A stretch of DNA of 64,000 nt from Streptomyces sp. Edi4. Its GTDB lineage: Bacteria; Actinomycetota; Actinomycetes; Streptomycetales; Streptomycetaceae. A program made the position numbers and the translations under genes. The notes beneath the pieces are model-generated. The model was not told the origin of the DNA, made no database searches, and saw nothing but the letters and a program-made list of their open reading frames with translations. Positions 21,448 through 29,020 of this stretch are shown here, one piece after another. Every line of letters starts with the position of its first letter. The stretch's first letter is position 1. The stretch lies in NCBI RefSeq assembly GCF_040253615.1, contig NZ_JBEJGY010000004.1, forward strand, positions 1,860,001 through 1,924,000, in the 5' to 3' direction.

Positions 21448-21879
21448 CTACAAGCTGATGTGGTAGGCCTTGCGCAGCGTCTCGTGGACGGTCCAGGTGG
21501 TGCGGTCACCCGCCCGCAGCACGCATGCGTCACCCGGGCCGATCTCCAGCGACTCGCCGCCCGCCACCTCGACGGTCGCGCGCCCGCTGACGACCACGAA
21601 GAGCTCGTCGGCCTCGGTGTCGGTCACCACGCCCGGAGTGATCTGCCAGATACCCCGGATCTGCTTGCCGTCGGCCGACTCCCACAGCACCTTTCCCGTC
21701 ACCTCAGGGGCGCCGGAGACGATCTGGTCGGGGTCGAGCGGCTCCGGCTCCAGTTCCACGTCGGACACCCGCACGGCGAAGGACGCGGGTCCGCCGGGGC
21801 CCGGGTCGGCGCCAGCGGAGGTGGCGGGGGCGGCGGGGGCGGCGGGGGCGGCGACAGAGGCTTCGTCCAGGGTGCTCAT
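21448..21879 (-). CDS. Cupin-domain protein (EutQ-like cupin_3)
   Basis: 143 residues. After a low-complexity Ala/Pro N-terminus, a single small cupin barrel spans about 60-140: KVLWESADGKQIRGIWQITPG, VTDTEADELFVVVSGRATVEV, GPGDACVLRAGDRTTW. The aromatic/acidic cupin_3 pattern lacks the classical two-His metal motif, so a metal-free or sugar-binding role is possible. A -10 box TAGATT ends 8 nt before the ATG, so the message is nearly leaderless. It is divergent from psuG; the link to pseudouridine catabolism is only positional. Confidence 0.82.
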   Translation of the reverse strand: MSTLDEASVAAPAAPAAPATSAGADPGPGGPASFAVRVSDVELEPEPLDPDQIVSGAPEVTGKVLWESADGKQIRGIWQITPGVVTDTEADELFVVVSGRATVEVAGGESLEIGPGDACVLRAGDRTTWTVHETLRKAYHISL

Positions 21880-21887
21880 GGCCGGTC

Positions 21888-21893
21888 AATCTA
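21888..21893 (-). promoter_or_regulatory. -10 box of the cupin gene
   Basis: TAGATT on the minus strand ends 8 nt before the cupin ATG (21879). Confidence 0.4.
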
Positions 21894-22042
21894 GCCGCGC
21901 CGCTCGCGCCGGGTGACCGACAGAACGGCCGGATCCGCGCACTCCGACCCGACAGCCTGTCCAGCCGCCTCCCTGTCCTGAACGGCTCGCCCCGCCCGCC
22001 CCACGCGTTTATCCGCCGCCCGGCCGCGCCAGGAATGGGGGC

Positions 22043-22957
22043 ATGCCCCGTGACGACGCACCCGAAGCGGTCCACCTCTCGGAAGAAGTACGGACCGGCC
22101 TGGAAGAGGGACGGCCCGTCGTGGCCCTGGAGTCGACGATCATCTCGCACGGTTTGCCCCGGCCGCGCAACCTGCGCGTCGCCCTCGAACTTGAGCACCT
22201 GGTACGGGCTGCGGGCGCCGTTCCCGCGACCATCGCCGTACTCGACGGACTCCCGCGAGTAGGCCTGGACAAGGGCCAGTTGGAACGCGTGGCCAACGAC
22301 GACCTGCGCAAACTCGGCCACCGCGACCTGCCGATGGCGCTGGCGACCGGAACCAGCGGGGCGACCACGGTATCCGCCACCGCGTACCTGGCCGAGCGCG
22401 CCGGGCTACGCGTCTTCGCGACCGGCGGCCTCGGCGGCGTCCACCGCGAATGGGACCGCACGCAGGACGAGTCGGCGGACCTGCGACTGCTCGCCACGAC
22501 ACCGATCGCGGTGGTGTGCGCGGGCGTGAAGTCGATCCTCGACGTACCGGCCACGCTCCAACGCCTGGAAACGCTCGGGGTCCCCGTGGTCGGCTACGGC
22601 ACGGACCACTTCCCGGGTTTCTACCTGTCCAGTTCGGGCGAGCCGGTCGACTGGACGGTACGCACGCCACAGGAGGCGGCGGACGTACTGCGGGCCCACC
22701 GCGCCCTCGCCCTGCGCTCGGCGGTGATCGTGGCCAACCCCGTACCCCAGGCCGAACAGCTCGATCCCCGACTGCACGACGACGTGCTGGCCGCCGGGCT
22801 CGCCGCCTGCCGCGCCGCGAACATCACCGGCCAGGCGGTCACTCCCTTCCTTCTCACCTATCTGGTCGAGCACACGGACGGCGCGTCCCTGGAAGCCAAC
22901 GTGGCGGCCGTACGCGGCAACGTCCGGCTGGCCGCGGACATCGCCGCGGCGCTGTGA
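22043..22957 (+). CDS. psuG: Pseudouridine-5'-phosphate glycosidase
   Basis: 304 residues, the normal family length. It cleaves the C-C glycosidic bond of pseudouridine 5'-phosphate to uracil and ribose 5-phosphate, needing Mn2+. Diagnostic stretches are visible: VALESTIISHGLPRPRNL near residue 28 (with Glu30), GTSGATTVSATAYLAERAG, FATGGLGGVHREW (His with the metal site), VCAGVKSILDVPATLQRLET (with the catalytic Lys), and GTDHFPGFYLSSSG. AGGA at 22031 is the ribosome binding site for ATG 22043. The stop overlaps the GTG of the following kinase (GTGA), so the two form a coupled psuG-psuK unit. Confidence 0.95.
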   Translation: MPRDDAPEAVHLSEEVRTGLEEGRPVVALESTIISHGLPRPRNLRVALELEHLVRAAGAVPATIAVLDGLPRVGLDKGQLERVANDDLRKLGHRDLPMALATGTSGATTVSATAYLAERAGLRVFATGGLGGVHREWDRTQDESADLRLLATTPIAVVCAGVKSILDVPATLQRLETLGVPVVGYGTDHFPGFYLSSSGEPVDWTVRTPQEAADVLRAHRALALRSAVIVANPVPQAEQLDPRLHDDVLAAGLAACRAANITGQAVTPFLLTYLVEHTDGASLEANVAAVRGNVRLAADIAAAL

Positions 22958-23898
22958 ACGGAGCCGGGACCGGCCGGACGCCGGGCGGTCTCCTCGTCGT
23001 CGGGGACGTGGTCACCGACGTGGTCGCCCGCCACCACGGCCCACTCGCGCCCGCCACCGACACCATGGCCGAGATCCGGACGGTGCCGGGCGGCGCGGGC
23101 GCCAACGCCGCGTGCTGGGCGGCCCATTCGGGCTACACAGACGTACGGCTGCTCGCCCGCGCCGGTCAGGACTCCGCCGCCTGGCACAACCTCTGGCTGC
23201 GCCGCTCCGGCGTACGCCCCCTGCTCGTCCCGGACACCGACGCGCCGACCGCGACCGTGATAGCCCTTGTCGACGCCGTGACGGCGGAGCGTACGTTTCT
23301 GACGGACAGCGGCGCCGTCAACCGCATGAGCCCCGGCGACTGGTCCCCCGCCCTCCTCGACGGCATCACCCACCTCCATCTCTCGGGCTACCTGCTGTTC
23401 GCGGACAGCAGCCGCCAACTGGCCCTGCGGGCAAGCGAATCGGCCCGCCGAGCGGGCGCCACCGTGAGCCTGGACCCGGCGTCGGCCGGCTTCCTGGCCG
23501 GCCTGGGCGCCCGGCGCTTCCTCACACTGACCGAGGGCATGGACATCCTGCTCCCCAACGCGGACGAGGCGCGCCTTCTGACCGGATTATCGGAACCGGC
23601 TGACGCGGCAATGGAGTTGAGCCGACAATTCCCTCTGGTGGCGGTCACACTCGGCTCAGCCGGGGCGCTGGTGGCCGCGGCAGGCAAGATCATCGCGACG
23701 GTACGGGCACCGACGGTCGACGCCGTGGACTCCACGGGCGCGGGTGACGCGTTCACAGGGGGCTTCCTCGCGGCCCATCTGATGGGTGCGTCATCGAGAG
23801 AGGCCGCGGAGGCGGGGTGCCGGGCGGCGGCGGTGGCGGTGGGCGTGGTGGGGGGACGGCCGCCGGTTGTGGGTGGAGGGGCGACGGATGACGAGTGA
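22954..23898 (+). CDS. psuK: PfkB-family kinase, probable pseudouridine kinase
   Basis: 314 residues from GTG 22954. PfkB signatures: VPGGAGANAACWAAHSG (first) and DSTGAGDAFTGGFLAAHL (second, with the catalytic Asp in GAGD). LLVVGDVVTDVVARHHG is the first strand. Because it is translationally coupled to psuG, it most likely phosphorylates pseudouridine at the 5'-hydroxyl, giving the psuG substrate. General sugar kinase activity is the alternative. The C-terminus ends in a Gly-rich tail. A tract of heptanucleotide repeats begins about 20 bp after the stop. Confidence 0.88.
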   Translation: MNGAGTGRTPGGLLVVGDVVTDVVARHHGPLAPATDTMAEIRTVPGGAGANAACWAAHSGYTDVRLLARAGQDSAAWHNLWLRRSGVRPLLVPDTDAPTATVIALVDAVTAERTFLTDSGAVNRMSPGDWSPALLDGITHLHLSGYLLFADSSRQLALRASESARRAGATVSLDPASAGFLAGLGARRFLTLTEGMDILLPNADEARLLTGLSEPADAAMELSRQFPLVAVTLGSAGALVAAAGKIIATVRAPTVDAVDSTGAGDAFTGGFLAAHLMGASSREAAEAGCRAAAVAVGVVGGRPPVVGGGATDDE

Positions 23899-23918
23899 CA
23901 GACGGCAAATGGCAGGCG

Positions 23919-23970
23919 ACGGGTAACGGGTAACGGGTAACGGGTAACCGATATCAGGCATCAGGCATCA
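23919..23970. repeat. Heptanucleotide microsatellites (ACGGGTA x4; ATCAGGC x2.6)
   Basis: ACGGGTA is repeated four times exactly (23919-23946), then ATCAGGC two and a half times (23953-23970), followed by TGTCAGCCGACAGCTGTCAC with a 10-bp palindrome GACAGCTGTC. The whole tract lies between the 3' ends of convergent genes. A similar heptamer tract occurs at 47232-47252. Confidence 0.8.
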
Positions 23971-23998
23971 GACTTTGTCAGCCGACAGCTGTCACCCG

Positions 23999-24667
23999 TC
24001 ATTCGTCACCCCGGCCCCGCCGCTGCTCCTCCCCTTCCCCACCCCACGCCGGATGACGAGGATCATCCACCCGCACCACGACGTCGGCCACCTCCGCCGG
24101 GCGCACCTCGGATGCGTACCGTTCGAGAGCGGTGAGCGTCCAGAGGTCGGCCTCCTCCGTCCGGCGCCGCAGCGCGGACGGTGAAAGTCGCAGGTGCACG
24201 GTGAGGTCGAAGGGGAACCAGCGCCCCAGGAGCATGGGCCCGTGCACAATCAACACCGCGCCTTCCGGCAGGAGTTGATAAGGACTCCGGGTCGCCCGGT
24301 CGGTCACCGGGTCCCACAGGTCGGGCAGTACGAGCCCTGTGCCGCCCGGATCAAGCGGCCCGAACACCTCCCGCCACAGCGCGCCGGTGTCGAACCAGCC
24401 GTCGTAGTAGGTGTCCGGGTCCTGGCGGCCGTACTCGTAGCGCAGCGAGGCGGGGCGCAGAAACCCTTCGGTGGAGAGGACGAGGACGGGCCTGCCGCGC
24501 AGCCGGAGCACTTCCGCGAGGCGGCGCGCGAGTTCATCGGTGCGGGCCGCGGCGGCGCCGTCGATGCCCAGACGCAGCCAGGAACCGCCGTCGGCGGCCT
24601 TGGTGTGGGCGGCCCGTTCGGCCAGGGCGCCGGTCAGCCGCTCCCAGGTGATCGCTTCGAATCGCAC
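23999..24667 (-). CDS. Uridine kinase-like protein with degenerate P-loop
   Basis: 222 residues from GTG 24667 (VRFEAITWERLTGALAERAA). The fold resembles the uridine kinase/phosphoribulokinase group: first strand WLRLGIDGAAAARTDELARR, then RGRPVLVLSTEGFLRPASLR, DTYYDGWFDTGALWREV, and LLPEGAVLIVHGPMLLGRWF. The P-loop has Arg where GKT/GKS normally supplies Lys (AAAART), so ATP binding may be altered. CATGAT lies 6 nt before GTG 24667, consistent with a leaderless start; an ATG at 24691 is the alternative. Convergent with psuK, which suggests but does not prove a nucleoside role. Confidence 0.7.
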   Translation of the reverse strand: MRFEAITWERLTGALAERAAHTKAADGGSWLRLGIDGAAAARTDELARRLAEVLRLRGRPVLVLSTEGFLRPASLRYEYGRQDPDTYYDGWFDTGALWREVFGPLDPGGTGLVLPDLWDPVTDRATRSPYQLLPEGAVLIVHGPMLLGRWFPFDLTVHLRLSPSALRRRTEEADLWTLTALERYASEVRPAEVADVVVRVDDPRHPAWGGEGEEQRRGRGDE

Positions 24668-24927
24668 ACCCCCATCATGCGCGGTCCCCATACTCCCGGG
24701 CGGCGCCGCCTCGGCACGTCCTTGGTCCGGCATGTCATGGGTGAGCGGCAACGACGGTCTCCCGAGCGCCACGCCCCCTTCATGGCGAGCACAACTCCCT
24801 TTGTTCCAGCCACCGTTGGTCGGGGAATCAGAGAAGGGAGAGTGTCCGGGCCGGCCCGTGCGTCCTACTGCTCGGCGGATTGGTTGCCGAGTCGGGGTGG
24901 CGGTGCGGGTGTGTGAGGGGTGCTGCC

Positions 24928-25674
24928 ATGCTCGTCATCGAACCCCGGCGCCGTCACCGCTGCGCGGTGTGCGGGCGCGGACCGCTGAAGTATGTGGTGC
25001 TGGCCTCCGGCTCGCCGTGCTGTCTGGACTGTTCGGATCTGGGCCATCTGGTCTTCCTGCCACGCGGGGACACGGCGCTCACCCGCCGTGCCCGCGCGGG
25101 CAGTCCGCTCTGTGCCGTCGTGGTCCGCTTCAACCGGCGCCGGCGGCGTTACGAACGTCAGGGGGTGTTCGTCGAGGAGCGGGCGCTGGCCGCCGCAGAG
25201 GCCGCCTGCCTTGCCGACGGGGAGGCCCGGGCCCGTCGGCGCGCCAGGGACGCCGAGCGGCGGGCCGCGCAGGACGTGCGGTTCACCGCCGCCATGACCG
25301 ACGCGATCCTGCGGCTCTTTCCGAGCTGCCCGGCCGACCGCGCTCGCGACATCGCCGAGCACGCTTCGGTGCGGGGCAGCGGGAGGGTGGGCAGGTCGGC
25401 GGCGGGGCGGGCGCTGGACGCGGCGGCGGTGACGGCGGCCGTTCGTGCCTCCGTCCGACATCTGGACACGGAGTACGACGCGCTGCTCATGGCCCGCGTG
25501 CCGCACAACCGCGCCCGGGCCAGGGTCGCCGCGGCGATCGACGCGGTACTGACCGCATGGGCACGGGAGCAGACACCCCCCGGCGCGGCGGAAGCGGCGT
25601 CCGCCGGCCTACCGCGAGAGCCACCTCCCGGCGATCCGGAGCGACGACCTCCTGCATCTGCGGCTTCGGCCTGA
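24928..25674 (+). CDS. DUF2293-domain protein
   Basis: 248 residues. The N-terminal zinc-ribbon-like part has paired cysteines: RCAVCGRG and PCCLDCSDLGHLVFLPRGD. It is followed by FNRRRRRYERQGVFVEERAL and a highly charged Ala/Arg helix. The C-terminal half (FTAAMTDAILRLFPSCPADR, then GSGRVGRSAAGRALDAAAV) is the DUF2293 region. Nucleic-acid binding is plausible from the basic helix and zinc ribbon but is not demonstrated. The ATG at 24928 has GAGGGG 7 nt upstream; the upstream frame from 24880 lacks signals. Confidence 0.82.
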   Translation: MLVIEPRRRHRCAVCGRGPLKYVVLASGSPCCLDCSDLGHLVFLPRGDTALTRRARAGSPLCAVVVRFNRRRRRYERQGVFVEERALAAAEAACLADGEARARRRARDAERRAAQDVRFTAAMTDAILRLFPSCPADRARDIAEHASVRGSGRVGRSAAGRALDAAAVTAAVRASVRHLDTEYDALLMARVPHNRARARVAAAIDAVLTAWAREQTPPGAAEAASAGLPREPPPGDPERRPPASAASA

Positions 25675-25910
25675 TATCGCTTCGCCATATCCATCCGAGC
25701 TGCGGGGCACGAGTGTCGACCGCGCGCGACGGGACTTGGCGGGCGGCCACCCCCGTTGAGCCCTGCCCTCTCTTTTCCGCCTTTCGCGAGGGGCCCGGCT
25801 TCTCGACCAGTAGGTTTCGTGAGCGCTCTTGGGGAGGGCAACAACCTTTCCGTGAGCAGAGGGCAGTTCGGCCATGCCCGTACGGCCCTCCGTCCCGTGG
25901 GGGGATCTTC

Positions 25911-27665
25911 ATGCACGAAATGTCAAGGGTGCCAACGTGGGCTTCACGGCGCTCAGTGAGAACGCCGACCCCGTCATCGTCAGTCTGAGCTGGAGCAGCC
26001 CGAGCGGCGAGGGCGACGCGGATGTCTCGGTGCTGCTGCTCGGCGCGGACGGGCAAGGTGCGCGGCAACGCCGACTTCTTCTACTACAACAACCCGGCCG
26101 CGACCGACGGCAGCGTGCAGCTCCTGGGCGCGGCTGTGACGGAGAACGGCAGCGAGGACAGGATCCGGCTCGACCTGGCGGCGCTCCCGCAGGACATCGA
26201 CCGGGTGACCATCGCGGCCAGCCGGTACCGGCGCGCGCATTTCGGCGAGTTGGAAAACATCCGCCTGGTCGTGACGGACGCTTCCGGCGAGGCCATGCTC
26301 GGGTTCTCCATCGCTGACGCCGGTACCGAGAGCGCGTTCGTCTTCGGCGAGGTCTACCGGCGCGCGGAGGCGTGGAAGTTCCGGGCCATCTGGGCAGGGG
26401 CACGACTCCGGGCTCGCCGGGCTCGCCACTGTTTACGGCATCGAGATCGACGAGGACGGCGACCAGGACGGCGAGCAGGACGAGTCGCCGGGCTTCCACG
26501 AGGTCGTGGTCGACGACGGCACCGCCGGCCCGGCCATCGAGAGGGTGGTCCCCGACGCCGACGCGGGCGGTCCCCTCGACACGCGGCCCGGCGCGCCGAC
26601 CGATGGCCGGGCCCACGTCCAGGCCGACGACCGGGCCGCGTTGGCGTCCGTGCCCGCGCCGCGCGCCGCCGAACCGGGTGGATCCGAGCCACCTGCGGCC
26701 GCCCCCGCGCCCGGCGCCGCCCCCGATGCGGACGCGGCACCGGCGCCGGCACGGCGGTTGCGTACGGCCAAGAAGAAGGTGACGCTGCCGAAGGCGCCGA
26801 AGCCTTCGCTCGCCGTCAACGACACGTGGCGCGGCGCCCGGTTGTTCCCCGCGTCCTCCCTGAAGAGCGACCGTGAGCGTGAGATGCGGGCCACATCCGT
26901 GCTGCTACGCCTGGCTGCTGCAGGATCTGCTGCACTATCTCCGGCATGACAACTCCGGGTGCCATGGTTTCCAGAACATGGGGCCGGCCTGGGTTCCGGT
27001 GCGCAACGGTATCGATGAGGAGACGCTGACGCCGGGCGATCCGCGTTCGGTCCAGGTCGTCGAGAGCTGGGAGCGGCTGATCCGCCAGGTGTGTCTGCGG
27101 CTGGGTGGTGAGCTCGGCACGAAGGTGGTGCCCGTGCAGCGGGCCAGGCGTGGCAGCGATCCGGTTTCGCGCCGCGCGGAGCTGGCGCACCGGCTGTGCG
27201 TGGACGGGCAGTTGAGCGCGGAAATCCGGGTGGAAGGGGTGCCCGGCATTCTGGGCGTCGTCGCCGATCTGCGGGTGGGGCGGCTGCGGACGTCCATCGA
27301 GATCGCGGCGCCCGAGCAGGGCTATCCGCTGTCCTGGGTGAAGCGGCCGATGCGGCAGCTCGCCGAGGCGGCCGGCCGACGTGCATGTGCAGACGCTGCT
27401 CGAAGGGGACGCGGTGGGCCCGCGCGGCACTCTGGAGAAGTTGCGTCCCGAACCGGGAACTCTGTTGCCGAAGGGGTCCGAGCGGATCACGGGGTTCCGG
27501 CTTTCGCTGTCCAAGGGCGTGGGCGGTGCGCGCGGCAACGCGGAGACCGCGTTCATCCGTGGGGTGGACGCGGCCGTCGATCTGTTCCACTCCCGTGTGG
27601 TGACGCGGCTCGAGCGGCCGCGTCCGGTCCAGCGCAGGGCTGCCACGCCTGAGGTGGCGGGCTGA
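25911..27665 (+). pseudogene. Broken TerD-family stress protein gene
   Basis: Segments of one long TerD-family protein appear in successive frames: VKGANVGFTALSENADPVIV, then (after an extra G near 26051-26053) KVRGNADFFYYNNPAATDGS through AEAWKFRAI, then (after an extra T at 26391) GLAGLATVYGIEIDEDGDQD, ending RATSVLL near 26912. The next recognisable piece, QDLLHYLRHDNSGCHGFQNM, is in another frame, and the region that normally joins them (of the order of 150 residues, from memory of the family) is missing. A further extra G near 27371 shifts the last part (DVHVQTLLEGDAVGPRG to the end). A missing base near 25925 also separates the likely ATG from the frame. This is a pseudogene with an internal deletion. 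Confidence 0.8.
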
Positions 27666-27775
27666 CGTCGGTGCCGGGCGGCACACCTGTCCGACGCCGC
27701 GTCCGCGACTCCGGGTGCCCGGTCCGGCTCCGGTGCCGGGCCCCGGAGCGGGGTGTCAGGCGCCGGAGCGGGGTG

Positions 27776-29020
27776 TCAGGCGCCGAGCCGGGCGGTGAGC
27801 GCCCCCACCGGGTCCGCGTCCGGGGCGCCCCGGGGCCACCAGTCCTCCCTGTCGGGGTCCGATTCGTATCCGTACCAGAGTCCGTCGCGGCCGTAGCGGA
27901 GTTGGATCGTGGGGGTGGACAGCCGGTTGCGGCTGGGGCGGAAGCCGGGGAATCCGGCGGCGCTCAGGGCCGGCCGGGCCCGGTCGAAGGGGCCGGCCGG
28001 CGGGTCCCAGGGCGTCTCCAGGACGCTCAGCGCCTCGATGCCGCCCTGCCGCCAGGCGGCCACGGCGCGCGCGAGGTCGGTGGGGGTGCGGTCGGTGGCC
28101 CGGGCCAGTGCGGTGTACAGGGCACGGGTGGTGGAGGTGAGTCCGGATCCGGGGTGGGCCGCGGCGAGGCGCACGGCGTCCTGCCAGGTGGTCAGGGGGG
28201 CGATGGGGTCCTGTCCGGTGGTGAGCAGGGTGTGGGCGCGAAGGGCCGCTTCGGTGGCGAGGAGGTCGAGGGACAGTGGGTCGGGGCCGCCGTGCACGTC
28301 GGGGAAGGCGGGCGGGTGGCCGGGTCTCGCGGGTGTCGGGAAGGGGGGTGGCAGGGGTGGCCGGGTGCGTGGGGCGAGGGCCGAGCGGGCCTGGACGGTG
28401 GGGAGTTGGGGCCGGGGCGGGACTCTTTCCACTGCCATGCGGGCGGCGTTGCGCCGGGTGAGTGCGGCCAGGACCTCCTGCTCGCCGCGTCCGCGCATGA
28501 GCAGCAGCACGAACGGGTCTTCGTCCAGGAGGCGGGCGGTCTGGTAGCACAGGGCCGCCGCGTGTTTGCAGGGGTAGCCGTCGTCGGGGCAGGAGCAGTC
28601 GGGGATGAGGTCGCCGGACGCGGGCAGCAGTTCGGCCTCGTCGGCCAGGTCGTGCGGCAGGTCCTTGTCGAGGAGCGCGGCGATGTGCGCGGGCGTGCGC
28701 GCCGCGGTGTCCAGGAATTGTTCCCACGCCGGGTCGGGCAGGGTGCGCAGGCGTAGTTCCGTACGGTAGGGGCGAGGGCGTGAGCCGTGTACGTAGGCGG
28801 TGATGCGGCCGGGGGTGACGGTGATCGCGTCCACGTGGCCGGCCTGCGCGTAGGCGGCCCCGCGGGCCAGGCGGGCGGGGTCCAGGGCCAGTTCTTCCAG
28901 GGCCCGCACCCAGGCGTCGCCCCACCAGGTGCCGGTCCGATCGGAGCGGGCGCCCAGTGCGGGGTAGGTGCGGCGGCGGTCGTCGTGGCGGGGGGCGCGG
29001 ATCGGGGGGCGTGGGGTCAT
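27776..29020 (-). CDS. SWIM zinc-finger protein
   Basis: 414 residues. The SWIM motif CxCx(n)CxH is seen as CSCPDDGYPCKH near residue 140, preceded by YAQAGHVDAITVTPGRITAY, the usual SWIM-protein N-terminal strand region. The middle is Pro-rich, and the C-terminal part is helical, ending in a Trp-rich segment (LWYGYESDPDREDWWPRG). Its ATG overlaps the stop of the SNF2 helicase (ATGA, 29017-29020), so the two are translationally coupled. Genomic pairing of SWIM proteins with SNF2 helicases is common and implies the SWIM protein helps target the helicase to DNA. Confidence 0.9.
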   Translation of the reverse strand: MTPRPPIRAPRHDDRRRTYPALGARSDRTGTWWGDAWVRALEELALDPARLARGAAYAQAGHVDAITVTPGRITAYVHGSRPRPYRTELRLRTLPDPAWEQFLDTAARTPAHIAALLDKDLPHDLADEAELLPASGDLIPDCSCPDDGYPCKHAAALCYQTARLLDEDPFVLLLMRGRGEQEVLAALTRRNAARMAVERVPPRPQLPTVQARSALAPRTRPPLPPPFPTPARPGHPPAFPDVHGGPDPLSLDLLATEAALRAHTLLTTGQDPIAPLTTWQDAVRLAAAHPGSGLTSTTRALYTALARATDRTPTDLARAVAAWRQGGIEALSVLETPWDPPAGPFDRARPALSAAGFPGFRPSRNRLSTPTIQLRYGRDGLWYGYESDPDREDWWPRGAPDADPVGALTARLGA

